Below, one piece after another: positions 23,828-35,506 of a DNA stretch of 64,000 nucleotides (position 1 is the first letter of the stretch; each line of letters opens with the position of its first letter). The stretch is from Perkinsus olseni (taxonomy: Eukaryota > Perkinsozoa > Perkinsida). The translations under genes and the position numbers were made by a program. The notes below the pieces were generated by a model. It worked only from the letters and a program-made list of their open reading frames with translations. It made no database searches and had not been told where the DNA came from. The stretch spans positions 1 through 64,000 of the forward strand of contig JABANN010000028.1 of assembly GCA_013115125.1 (NCBI GenBank), given 5' to 3'.

Positions 23828-26800
23828 TTATGCTTTCAGACCCTTCATCTCCAAGAAGGCCTCCTGGTTGGGCTCACGTCCGAGGAACTCCTTGAGTATC
23901 TCGGAGGCGTCCACAGCACCACCACGGGACAGGATGGTCCTGACAGGATGACCATTGCGAGCAAATAAAAATGACAACGGGAAACTCACTTCCTGTACTC
24001 CATGCCGGTTTCGGGGTTAAGGAGGTTATGAGGCTTCTTGAACTTAGTCAAGAATAGGTCATCAGCGAAAACCTCCGCCCACAAGTACGAGTAGTATCTG
24101 AGACGCGTACAAGCCGCTGAGCGTGAGTTGAGAGTTCCTGAGTTGCTCAGAGCTGAGCAAGTCGCAGAGGTTGGAAGACGTCACGCTTACTTGGCATCAT
24201 AGCCGCACATATGGCCGAAAGTGGCGGGGAAGTGGCTGCCCTCCTGCTGCTTCACACCCATAGTCTGCAGGGAGATGTCGTTGAAGGTGGTGGTGATATC
24301 ACTCGGAGGGTTCACTGAAATGGTCACATAAGACCCGCTAGGGGGCGGAGAGGTGTCTCACCTCCGTGGATAGTCTGATCGAAGTTGTCAAAGACCAACT
24401 GCCTCTGAGTGTTAATCCCCTCGTTGGCATCACGAGACTTGATAAGCTTTTCAATAAGATCATCAGGAAGGGGCTCATGAGTCTTGTAGTGGCACGACAA
24501 CCGCTTCAAGATCTGACCAACCGGACGAGGTTTCGCAGTCGAAAAATCAAAGGCATATTACGTCCTTCTCCCAGCACCAATTTTCCAGCATCTGTGAGGG
24601 GCACTCGACGAAGTCCTGTTCCACACTCGTGCCTACAAGACACAGGCCTTGGATGTCGAGGACAGAGGCGAACTGCCCTACCGGCAAACTCGGCGTATTC
24701 GACGTTCTCAGCACAGATGTGATGCATGCAATGGCCGAACTCGTGGAAAAAGGTGACGACCTGAGCGGAGCGACGCAATGACGACTGATGAAAGCGACAA
24801 AAAGAACTACTACCTCATCGTGCGTGAGAAGGGACGGCTTGGTTGGTGTCGACTTGGTGAAGTTGCAGACGAGAGAGCACACACCGTAGCTCCTCTTGCC
24901 CTTGTACTGGACATTGGGCTGCAGGGGGAAGAGGGCTGCGTGAGAGTATCTGTAGAAAAGTGCGTGGAGGTCGCGTTAATCGCAGAGGGCAAAACCTACT
25001 TTCCCTCCCTAGGGAACATGTCCATATAACAGTAGCCGATGAATCGACCATCAGCAGCATCACTGACGGCTAGGCAGACGACATCCTCATGCCACACGGG
25101 CTGGTCGGTCACCTGGTAACACACCCATCGACCCCTAATGCTTCCTCACAGTGGCATACAGAAGGTGAGGTTCCCCTCATTGACAGAACATGACGGAGAT
25201 GGCACTGGGCCCTCTTACCCTGGTGAACTTTAGTCCAAGGATGCTCTCATAGAGCTCCAATAGAGTCTTGAGGACATGTTCGAAGGGGAAGTACTCTTGG
25301 ATAAGAAGCTGGTCTGAAGGGAAGGAGGCAGAGTTAGCTAGAGAGCGGTACTAGCATAACAACTCACCAACAGAATAGTTCTTCTCCTCGACGAGGTTAC
25401 GGTAGTAGCTGAGGTCGTAGGAGTCAAGAGGCTCTTCCATGGTTGCGCCCTGAAGGGGAGGGTATCCCAGAAGCTCAACGATACAGACGAAACCTACAGT
25501 ATCCTCCTTGCGTAGATCCTTCAACAGCTTCATGTCGCTAGCTCCACGACCCCTGATCGACAGAGCGGCACATGCACAAGGAAAGCGAGAAGCTGTAGCG
25601 GCGGGAAAGGCCAGACCGCCCCGGTGTGATCGTATTACTTCACCTTGTCCTCGATACCGTGGAGGAAGTCCCTCACAGTAGGAGCGTTCTTTGCCATCTT
25701 CAACTCGGTAGCGAAATCGGCGTGGGACGGGAAGCCAAGGATTCCAGCCTGTCAATCAGCATTCAGGAAATTCCCCGTGGGGGAGCCTTTTCACACGTAC
25801 CCTCTCCTTCCTGAGCTTCACGAGTTCCGCAAGAATCTCGGTGTTGTCATCAGCACAACGGTTGTTGAAGGCGCTGAGGAGCAGCACAGTCAGAATTCAA
25901 ATACACCGCCGAAAGGCACCTACAAGTCCATTTTTCTGCGGGTCTCGCGGACCTTGCATTTCTTCGCAATAGGAACGTAATGGGGGTATTTCAGTGTTAC
26001 CTGAGACAGGGAATAAAAAGGAGTGACGGGGAACTGAACCCGGGTACTTTGTATTTGCCCGACTCGGTCTTTTCCAATGTCTCGAGGAAGTCGTCGGACA
26101 TGCCATCCAACTCTTCCTTAGTGAACTCCAGTACCTAGCCAGGACCCATGGCGGCATTTTCCAATCGCTAGCGTATACGACTGGGAATCACGCGAGGCTG
26201 CTTGATAGCAGAACGTGCATCCTAGGGGAACAAATTCTGCCCTGCTACTCCGTCCGCACGCGGACATTTTTTAAGGAGATTCCTTCGTGCCGCCATGGTC
26301 TCTGCGCGGGAATTTCGCTCACGCCGATCCTCCTAACGTAGGATTGCCACTAGGAAGAAACCTCCTCCCGTGAACATACCATACACGGAGAGCCGAGAGG
26401 AACTTGAGACGTCACCGAAGCCGCCCAACACGGTGGGGAGTCAGAGTGTTGTCGTTATTACAGTATTCTCCTCGCCGAGGTTTTTACTGAACTTGATGGA
26501 CAGCTCAGACATCCTCTTCTTCATCTTCTCGATCTCCTCTCTGGAAGCCTCATCCAAATGAAGACCATTACGTCTGCCTTCCTTGATGGAACGATCGAGC
26601 AACCTTGCAAGTGACGAGGTCCACAGATACCCTTTTTCGAACACCTCAACACCTTTCACTTTCAGCGTCCATCTGAGGATGTTGCTCCTGCAAGGCCACT
26701 AGGACATCGAAGACGTCTTTACGCATGGACATCTCGACGAGATGCTCCGAAAGTTTCTAAGGACCAGAATCCAGCGTACCATAACGGTACTTGCCGCCGA

Positions 26801-27308
26801 CTGCTCACCTGATCAGCCTCGGAGCTGGCCTCCCTGACTTCCTTGTCAGGGGAGACATTCTGAAGGAACTCCATAGAGCTGTACCGAGGGTAGAAGTCAA
26901 CCCAGAACTCATTGGGCACGCCGAGGACGTTGTCGACGGTAACGTCGGAACCTGCAGGGGAGGTAGAGTAGCACTGAGAAGAGGAAAGAAGAAGGGGAAG
27001 AGATGGCACCCTTCAAGGCAGCTAGACGGTTGTGCATGTCTGTGGACTCCTTGATAAGTTCGGTGGTCTGGGCCTTGATGTCATCGACCGTGAGATCGAA
27101 GTTCAACTTATTGAGAGAGGTGCTGAGAGGACGATTGTGATGATGATTGGAAAGACTCTGATGAAGGGACCAGGCTCGCGGCTATTGAACACGAGCCTAC
27201 TGGGAGATCCGAGCTGGCCTGTTGAGGTAGGTCCAGAGGAGAGCTAGTAGAAGTGCAATGAATGCCGTGATACGATAGAGGTCCAGACTGAGACCATCTA
27301 GTAGTCAT
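23828..27308 (-). CDS. M3-family metallo-oligopeptidase (thimet oligopeptidase type)
   Basis: This zinc peptidase cuts short peptides, often those left by the proteasome or by mitochondrial import. The active site HEFGH with CMHH is seen near 24720-24750. A 49-nt intron then joins EYAEFAG to [18 protein letters not shown], exactly the family pattern. Upstream are [53 protein letters not shown] and [10 protein letters not shown]. Downstream are [32 protein letters not shown] and the end [19 protein letters not shown] before TAA at 23828. The likely start is [15 protein letters not shown] at 27308, followed by an intron of about 70 nt. That leader is rich in Ser/Thr with few acidic residues, so mitochondrial targeting is possible. 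Many short introns. Confidence 0.93.
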
Positions 27309-28242
27309 AAAAGGGTGGATGCCGATATAGGTGAACGATAGAGTGGCCCGTGACCTACCTCATGAATCTTGCGAGAGGTCTGATAAGCGATGGTCGAAAA
27401 AAGGTGGGACTGTACAGTGGACGGAGGACCGCTGTTAACATAAAACCTACTGATGAGAGAAAAAGTGTTACATGCTACTACGAAGGAGGTCCCGTTGTGT
27501 GCTTGTCCCTGTGCGAACGGAGTTTTCACTCCGATTTCGAAAGTTGACAAAGAATCTCGGAAAACTAGCGGAGCGATGCCGAGTGATCATCATTACGTCT
27601 CCATGGCTAGCATGCACACGAGCTCACGTGCTCCAGCGTTGAGTGTGTGTGAAAGTTCTATGGCGTTTGGAGGTTACATATCGCCAAGACGTCCGTGAAT
27701 CAGAGTCAAGCAACTTAGAGTGACTTTGCCCTTCACAGAAGATCTCCAAGTGAGCGGAACCTCGGCGCCCTTCGCCACGCCGGAGAGGGTTGGTCAATGA
27801 TTGACATGGTGAGGTCCTCCCATCGACAACACCTTCCCGGGCTTGTTCGAATGGAACTAGAAGGAATGAAGGACAGCAGAAGGATTGAATTATTGGTATT
27901 GCATATTCAGGGTAACAACACCGCTAGCCTTGTAGTTTGTTACACGAGTTATACCGATCACTTGGGACTCTATCAATATGTAAAGACGGTCGATCCCGTT
28001 TGCAGGATCGTAGCCTGCTCTCACATCTCTCTGCCCTCATACTTTTCTGAGTTAGCTCACTAATCAGCCGGACAGTATCACGCAACATACGCATAGTATA
28101 ATCCTGTGCTTCTTACAATGCTCATCTGTGTGCAGCACACTCTCCAGAGGCACTTGACTAAATCGATCATAATGGCGCGCGCTGATTTTCGGTTTCACGT
28201 GCATTGCGTTCACCAACTTCACTCGCTCCCTCCCCCTACATC
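27309..28242. other. Divergent intergenic region, no gene recognised
   Basis: This separates the minus-strand oligopeptidase from the plus-strand SR gene and must hold both promoters. Open frames here lack domains. No clear regulatory motif is seen. Confidence 0.4.
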
Positions 28243-29229
28243 ATGTCCGGTGAAAGGAAAGTCTACGTCGGAAATATTGAGGAAGGTGCTCCCTAGGGGT
28301 GGTTGCGTCTCCCCATTAGTTGGAGTCCTGCGGTCGTGGGCGTCATTGACGAGCTTCTTGACCCTTTACTACCGTTGTTTTACAGGCACTCGAGAGGAGG
28401 AGCTCGAGAAGGTGTTCAAGCGATATGGCGGACTAGAGTCCGTCTGGGTGGCTCGGAATCCTCCGGGATTTGCTTTCGTTGTAAGTAGCGAGGCCGGTGG
28501 TTGTCGGTGTATCATTTGACGTAGCTGTGGTTGATGATGTTGTTGTTCTGATTTCCTTGTTTACAGGGCTGAGTGACTGAGAGGGTTAGCCTCCTGCTCG
28601 TCTGGTCCTGTTACGAGCTGCTAGAGATACAGCATCATTCTCCGCTACATTACCACCACTGAATCGTCGCCTATCTGCATCATCATACGACAGAGAAATA
28701 GCCACAGCCGACCTGCTGCTTCACGATCATCATCAAATCTTCATCGTCCGCTGCTCCCTGCTACTTTGTCATCCTCCTCGCTGTAGACGTTTGAGGACGC
28801 TCGAGACGCTGATGATGCCTGCAGAGGAGAAGACGGCAAGGATTTCAATGGACGAAGGTAAGCCTACTCAACCCGCCCGAGGATGGCAGATTCCCGGATC
28901 GTCTATTCCAGCATTCGAGTCGAGATCGCTAGACGCAAGTCTGGTAAAGGCAAGGGAAAGGGCAAGGGGTTCAGCAGTTGGTATCGTGGTGGTAAAGGCG
29001 GCGACTACGGTGGCGGCTATGGGGGCTATGATGGTGGATACGGTGGCGGCCGTGATGCTGGGTACGGCGGTGGTTACGGCGGTCGTGATCGCAGTAGAAG
29101 TAGGTGGCTTGGGATTGGCATTGAGATGAGGATCCGTTCCCTGCCTTGAAAGGTACCAGCAGAGATCGCCGTAGACAGAGGACAAGATCCCGCTCCGGTT
29201 CAAGGGATAAGAATTTCGATAGACGTTGA
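28243..29229 (+). CDS. SR-type splicing factor 1 (RRM, glycine-rich, RS tail)
   Basis: SR proteins bind exons through an RRM and recruit the spliceosome through Arg/Ser repeats. Exon 1 gives [15 protein letters not shown] with the RNP2 motif VYVGNI. Exon 2 gives [20 protein letters not shown] and PPGFAFV, the RNP1 core as in SRSF3/SRSF7. After an intron of about 290 nt the RRM continues [20 protein letters not shown] 54-nt intron leads to [19 protein letters not shown], a glycine/tyrosine-rich hinge ([14 protein letters not shown]) and RDRSRSR. The last exon ends SRDKNFDRR before TGA at 29227. It sits head to tail with a close paralogue 115 bases downstream. Confidence 0.9.
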
Positions 29230-29343
29230 GTACGATGACAGTACCCTAATCGTTGGTACTTTTTATTATTACTACCAATCCACTGTTGTTGTGCTGTGAG
29301 GGGACTTGGAGATACGTTTATTGTGTAGTTGATAGAGATCATC

Positions 29344-30360
29344 ATGGCTTCCGAAGGGCGCAAGGTCTTCATTGGCAATCTGGATCCTGGTGAGGGGATA
29401 AGTGAGGATGCGGAGAGTTGGTATTGGTGGTTCCCGTGGCAGGTGTCCGACCTGGTGATCTTGAGCGTATTTTCGAGCGTTACGGCCGAATCGAGCAGAC
29501 TTGGGTTGCTAGGAACCCGCCGGGATTTGCATTTATTGTAAGCAAAGGGTCATCACCTCACTCGTATGAATGGCTGCTCGTACGATTTGGAGAGCTTTCC
29601 TGTGACGTTGGTTCGGTGGATAGGGCCGTCAACGCCATAACTTCCTTCACCGTCCGACTCTGCTACGATCGTCCGACCGTCGGCGGCGGCGGCTTCGACT
29701 CTTCGCGTCAAATCCACCTCCCTGTCCCTTCTCTTCCTTCAACTCGTCGTCACCATCCTGAAAATGACAAGGGCCTTGTTATGGAAGTGTAACGAGGAGG
29801 TGCAGCGTCTTCGCGACAACTATACGCACCTTTCGTGTGGGAGGTCGCTACGACGTCGTATCGAGTGAGTATTTGTAGACGTTTTGCGACTCGCGTGATG
29901 CGAAGAATGCCGTTGACAGTGAGGACGGGCGCGACTTCCAAGGGAAAAGGTGAGGGTTGGCTGGGCATCAACCACCTCGTGCGTATTCTCTATTCCTTCA
30001 GGATGCGTGTAGAGATATCTGTCTCCCGTAACGAGCGCGGTGGAAGAGGTCGCAGCATGTGGGAGCGAGGTCCGCCTAGGAGATCGCGAAGTGAGCGTCG
30101 GATCCCACCCTAGTAACGCCATATCCGTCTTTTCAGGCCGATCTCGCGATCGTCGTTCTCGGAGCCGGTCAGACAGTCGCCGTGAGAAGGGGCGCTCCCG
30201 CTATGACAGATAGTGAGCTTGGGTGCTCGGCAATTGTTCTCCCGAATAATCGCTGTCTTTCAGTCGCTCGAGATCCCGTTCGTCCATTGGGTCCAGGTCG
30301 CGATCTGGCTCTGGCAGCCCGACCAAGTCCAAGTCTCGTCCCGCTGAGGATAAGGAGTAA
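29344..30360 (+). CDS. SR-type splicing factor 2 (RRM, RS tail)
   Basis: This is a paralogue of the preceding gene with the same intron positions in the RRM. It starts MASEGRKVFIGNLDPG, continues RPGDLERIFERYGRIEQTWV and [10 protein letters not shown]. After an intron of about 330 nt it resumes with FCDSRDAKNAVDSEDGRDF, then MRVEISVSRNERGGRGRSM. Unlike its neighbour it has no Gly/Tyr hinge. The tail is richer in RS pairs: RSRSRDRRSRSRSDSRREKG and RSRSRSSIGSRSRSGSGS, ending KSRPAEDKE before TAA at 30358. An acceptor-like TTGTGTAG at 29321-29328 lies 15 bases before the start and could take a spliced leader. Confidence 0.9.
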
Positions 30361-30599
30361 CCTAACGATATTGCCATTATTACACTAACGCTCTCCTCGG
30401 GCTTTTGTTGTTAAACGCGATCTGGTGGAGTATCGTCGCGCGCCACGAAATTTCGATTTGTATTTGCAGTTGGATTTTTTCTCTTGTCCCGTCATCTCGC
30501 TCCGCTTTATTGTTGTCCGTGGTATTCTCCGTGCACAATCCACGACTATCAGTCCGGCTACCGATGTTTAACTAGGTTTCTGTGTAAACCTAGAGGAGC

Positions 30600-31707
30600 T
30601 CTTCGACGCTTCTTGCCGCCCTTCCGCTGCGGTCGCTGTGGTGTTGGTCGCAAAGAACAACGCCGACTTGACGAAGATGTCCGGTCACGATACCAGTTGA
30701 AATTGGGCGAAATTGATCCACAACTGATTGTTAAGAAGGAGCTCTCCGATGACGAGCTCGTCGATTATGGCATACAATTGGCTCAACTCGCGAGTGTTGC
30801 CAAGAGCAACGGTAAAAAGGTGCATTATCTGCACTTCGCTAAGGCAAGTTGGCGCAGCGTTCTTGCCTGAAAGGGTCAGGATCATTTACTTCAGGACTTC
30901 CTCATGGAAGCTTTAAGTCGTCAACAAGGGAATATCGGCTGTCGTGGTATCGACGACGAAAATATGGAACAACAGGAAGTTCTCGACCTGGGTAAGTGCG
31001 AATGGCTGAAGGTCGCCTGATCGTTTTGGTTGCTCAGATTCGAGCATTGATGCTGCTGATAGCCTGCGGGCCCATCTAGCAGCGGTGCTCGTGACTCTCG
31101 GGGAAGATCCTCAAGTGGTAAGAGAGAAGCTGGCTCCTTGTGAAACTCAGGAGGATGTGGCTGGGGAAGCGATGCCGGCGGTGAGCCACTCGCAATTGTA
31201 GCATTCGGAGCATCTTATTTCGTATCTTTTTTCAGATGGATGTTGTGGAGAGTGTGCATAGCACTGCTCCAGTCAACGGATCGGCGGCAGCGGCAGTGCG
31301 AGAATGCATCGCTTTCGATTCGCCGCAGAAGTCGTCCTCGGCAGGGAAGACTGAGGTTGGTTGTCTCACAGCTATCAAATTTTCACGGCTGCCGCTTCCT
31401 CAGGGCAAGGCTGGTCGCCTTTGGGTCGAAGCTTCCAAGGGTGGTACAAGGACACCGGTGTGCATTTGTTCGTACTGTTCCGTGCTGCAGCGCTACCACG
31501 ACCCCCTCCGGCGAAGGTGTCTGTTGAAGGACCTAGAAAGCGGCCAGTAGAGAGAGAACGAGTGAAGAGTGTCGAGGTGAATTCGGCCACGGCCAGCCGT
31601 CTGTGAGGCTCGTTGACAGGTTCTAGATCCCGGAGGCGGCTCTGGAGGCAGCAGTCTCTTCCTCGAGCCCACCACTCACTCTCTGCAGCGAACCATGCTC
31701 TCGATGA
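30600..31707 (+). CDS. Unrecognised multi-exon gene (start uncertain)
   Basis: A chain of exons can be followed: EQRRLDEDVRSRYQLKLGE, KKELSDDELVDYGIQLAQLA (30735-30795), DFLMEALSRQQGNIGCRG (30895-30950), DSSIDAADSLRAHLAAVLVT (31040-31100), MDVVESVHSTAPVNGSAAAA (31236 on), then QGWSPLGRSFQGWYKDTG and KVSVEGPRKRPVERERVKSV. The last piece may be IPEAALEAAVSSSSPP, with TGA at 31705. Helical and Ser/Ala-rich; the middle part loosely recalls a Mediator-type helical subunit, but I would not name it. No convincing start codon was found. The stop overlaps the next gene's ATG by 13 bases, so one of the two models is probably wrong at that edge. Confidence 0.4.
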
Positions 31708-33580
31708 GTCGGAATTATGTTCCTCTGGGGGGCCTGTCTATAGACGAGGAGGACGACGAGGATGCACTCAAGGTAGTGGAAATTACCGCGGTTTTCGCGA
31801 TTCGAGAGGTGGCGTTGACTTCAGGACGGCTGCTACATGAGATTGGACTCCACCGACGCCAAGGGGGGCTCGGTCTTGTGGAGCTCTCCGCCATCAGAGT
31901 TGGCGACGGAGCGTAGCAAGGCAATCGCTCCGAGCGCGTTGATGCTCTCGACTATGCGTCCAGACATGCTCGATGACCAACGAATGCGACTGGTGGGGAG
32001 TGGAGGCAGTACCTCGAGACGTCCTAGTATGGTTGGTTTTAGGTGAACCTGAGTATGATGGCAGCGTCACCCAGCATGGCGGCCTCGTCCCTCGGCACCA
32101 TAGCCGTGAATGGCCCCCTCGGCAGCCCCTGCCTCTCTTCCTGTGCCTCATTGGCTCGTTCATGCTCCAACTCCTCACTGCCGGCGGCGATGTCCCCGCG
32201 GGTCTACGATAGAGCCAACCTTGCTGCCTCCAGTGCTGCGATCAACAACATGCATTTGCAGGTACTGGCGGGCTCTGCAGTTGGAACTATTGTCATTGTC
32301 GCTGCTGGGTCAGGTTCGCATACATAATGGAGTTTCTGGGGAGGAGCAGTCTCGGTTCGACTTACCCTTGGCACAGGCCGGCGGGAGTAGGTCGTCGTGG
32401 CACCCTGCTCGTTGGCAATATTTCCTTCCCTCGTCAGGCCCTGAGTCAGTTCTGTTTACTTTGGATAGATTCTGTCAGCACTTTTCCTCTTGCCCGATTC
32501 AGAGACTCCAATGGCTCTGCCATGATGGAGAGAAAGTCACACGTACTCCACAGTCTTCGGACCTGCCCTGTGTGATTGTAGTTGGCAGGTGAGCGTTGTG
32601 ACGTAAGGATGCTGGCCTCTGCCCTGGGCCACCCCGCCCCTCTGCCAGCACTACTGCTTTGTAAGAACCAGGTCAAGGTATTGTTGTATGATTATCTGGG
32701 TGTGGCCAGGCACGGTTCCTATGACGCCGGCTTGCGAGATGGGAGTCTTTGTACCACGGCAAGGGGAGGGGGACCCTATTCGACTCAAGTCCCTTTACCC
32801 GAGACGGGTCGCAGGGACCGGCCCTGTGGAGGTACTGTGGCGCTGTCCCCGTTGTTGTGTGTCTTGTATTGAGATTTAAATATTAATATCATCTCCATAG
32901 ACGTTATTACAACCTCATGTGGTGAAAAGATGGTATGTCGGTCATGAGATTTCAAGATGATTGATAAGTGTCAACATAATGCATATAGTGGACGAACATG
33001 CATATCATCAGTAATTCTCTATTGTCATTTCTCAGTTACGACTCGGCACCTCCTACCTGCCGGAGGGCCACGTATACTCGGTAGTGTTCACCAGCCAATG
33101 GGATTCTGGCCAGATGTTCACAGCCAATTGTGCTGTTAATGCAGGTGAGGGTGCAACTGCCGTGCCGCGGCTCCGGGATCGGCCTTTTTCAGACCGTATG
33201 GGGGTTGTGCTGATGGTACCATCAGAGCTCTTGCATGCCGCTTGGTTCCAATACGGCAACGACCTCTACGATGTGAGTGATTCCGTCTGGTCTGCTGGGT
33301 ATCTTTCATGTTGATCTCGTAGGTTCACCTAGTTATCGATCGAAAATATCGTTCTGAAAACCGCCGCGCCCTCACCGTCCAGTCCCCGAGCGAGATAGGT
33401 TCCTCTTCTAGCGGCACCGAGGGCTCGCTCAGCTTTGAAGTCTTCGATATGGAGAGGGGCAGCAATGCTGCAATAGTAACCTTATCGAACTCTTATGATC
33501 CGATTCATCGGTCCTTGCTTCAGGACGGCACCTCACCGTATCGTAATACGCCAACTAACTGGACGCCCTTGTCCGACTGA
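31695..33580 (+). CDS. Unrecognised multi-exon gene
   Basis: The start is MLSMSRNYVPLGGLSIDEE. A 50-nt intron joins DDQRMRL to VNLSMMAASPSMAASS in frame. The first half is Ser/Ala-rich and looks disordered (SPCLSSCASLARSCSNSS). The second half is better folded: LRLGTSYLPEGHVYSVVFTS (33030-33090), ELLHAAWFQYGNDLYD (33228-33275), VHLVIDRKYRSENRRALTV and SGTEGSLSFEVFDMERGSN. It ends TPTNWTPLSD before TGA at 33578. No signal peptide or membrane segment is evident. I do not recognise the family. The exons from 32.3 to 33.0 kb are uncertain. Confidence 0.5.
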
Positions 33581-34071
33581 CCACCGCCAAGGCCTTTTGA
33601 ATGCTCTCAGATTGCATGTGATTCTTCTTCTTCTCGATTGTCTATAATTCGCTTGGCTGCTTATCCGTATATTATTTTTGTTCTCTGATGAGAGGCAGTT
33701 CCTATGTCAAGCCTCTCTCTGTCGTCTAACACTGGTCATCGGCCTGTCCAGTGATGGACGAACGATTATGCCCTCGTGTAATATTCCATACTCCGTCTTC
33801 ACGATTCGACAATTACGATCGTTCACGAACTGCTGCTACTGCTGCTGCCTTTGATGATGCATGACGCTGAGCTTACTTGGATCGCAGGGAGGAGACAGTT
33901 GTTGTGTTGGCCTAGTGGTGGAGGGCGTGGCGTTGATGATAGACCCTTATGATAAATGGGGATTGAAGGTGGAATAATTACGAATAGTCTGGGGGCCTGC
34001 CTGATGGATGGAGCGCTAGGATTTGCCTTTCTTGTCTTTGCTGCTTCCCTTCATCTCATTGCTATCTGAAG
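33581..34071. other. Intergenic, no gene recognised
   Basis: Pyrimidine-rich stretches occur near 33620-33700, after the preceding gene's stop. Nothing else is identified. Confidence 0.4.
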
Positions 34072-35310
34072 ATGGGCAGACGGAAAGGGTAGTACTGCTG
34101 GGTCTTGAAGAAGCACCGCATACTCTCCGTCCTCTCGGGTCTGTAGCATTTCCGCCTTTTCGGGTTTGTGGAAGTGCTCATGTAAACGCCTATGATGCTG
34201 TGCCTGCGGGAGTTGTTCTTCTTTGCCCACGGAAATATCACCTCTTTACTGCGTGAGAGCGCGAAATGGCGTCGTGGGATGATAGGGGGTGTTCATTGGA
34301 AGTCTCCTGACTTCGAACGAAGCGCACTTGAGGTTGAACTTGGATATCTTTGGGGCTCAGTAGATGCTCTTTGAAGAATAGGTGAAAATTAGATGCCCCC
34401 TTGGGAAGGTGATTACCGAGGCTTCGAAGACTTAAGGGGAGTATCACTATATTCTCTGCTATTGTCATGTTCTCGAGTGGGCTACCCACGGTGTGGTGTT
34501 TGTGATTCAGAAAGGCGATGAAGGCAGCGAGGCCGAAGCCAAAGTTGGACACTACTTTCGATTGTCCATTCTGCAATAGTGAGAAGTAAGAGTAATACCA
34601 TCTTCTTCTCAATTCACGGGGTTTGTCGCACTCCACGTACGTCTTCGCGGTTGAAGACGAGTATAACAGCTTCAGTAGAGTGATCGCTGATTCAGAACTG
34701 CTTTGAGGTGGCCGAAAGGCGTCATCGCGAGCACAAGCCTCGCCTCATCTAGCGTCCCGATTGGGTCTCCGATTTGACGGATCACCCTGGGTTGGTATCA
34801 TCATCATGATGCAGGTCGATTGAAGTCAAGATGGATCGACAGAAGAAGATAGGGACTCTGCGGTGTAGGATGTGTCATGTTGATTACCAGATGCGGATAC
34901 AATGTAGTAGAAGGGCGCTCTGGGAGGGCTCATCGGGATTGGACAGTCGCAGCGGGACTCCGCTTCAAGAGTGCTAACGTCGTTCTAGTGAGAGGGGGAG
35001 AAGCAATATGCAACTTGGGTGCTGGAGTACGTTCTTTGTGATTGACGGCCGATCGAACGTGAGCGTGTGTTGGAAGAAAATAAGTCAGGCCCGAATGGTT
35101 AATCGGGAGGTAAATTAGGTTCGAAAAAATGAATTAGTAAGGTTTTGGAACAGCCTTCAGACGGCTAGAAGATGCCTTACTGCATCAGATTTGCACGAGC
35201 CAGTCGACGTGTACGCCCATTGGGTCGATCAGTGTGAAGAGCTCAATCAACGTGAAAGAGATGAACGGTCCTCCAAGCGACGAAGGCTGGATGAAGACTC
35301 TCTCTCGTAG
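34072..35310 (+). CDS. ELOF1: Transcription elongation factor Elf1 (ELOF1)
   Basis: Elf1 is a small zinc-ribbon protein that rides on elongating RNA polymerase II and acts in chromatin transcription and transcription-coupled repair. Exon 1 is only MGRRKG (34072-34088). An intron of about 430 nt leads to KAMKAARPKPKLDTTFDCPF followed by CNSEK. Then come IEVKMDRQKKIGTLRCRMCH with VDYQMRIQ, and finally HEPVDVYAHWVDQCEELNQR with a basic tail (SSKRRRLDEDSLS) before TAG at 35308. The four zinc ligands, CPFC and CRMC, and the family's PVDVY..W.D signature are all present. No exon exceeds about 150 bases, so the gene is nearly invisible as open frames. It is encoded 8 kb from RPB2, a subunit of its partner polymerase. 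Confidence 0.88.
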
Positions 35311-35506
35311 GGAAGCCTTGCCCAGGTCACCGACACTTGTCGCTTACTCAGGGAGTCCGAGTCTGGTGAAAGTGACTATTAATAGAGAAGAAGTACCATT
35401 TACGATCATCCCCACTGTTGCTTCCCTGAGCCTATTGTCTTACTGTTCACGTTAATGTTTGGTGCCGGAGGGAGGAGGATTCTGTACTGCAGTGAAAGTT
35501 CTTGTG

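Noticed and set aside
30572-30593. Inverted repeat CTAGGTTT...AAACCTAG
   Set aside because: Eight-base arms alone are expected by chance in a window of this size, and no gene end or element is tied to it.
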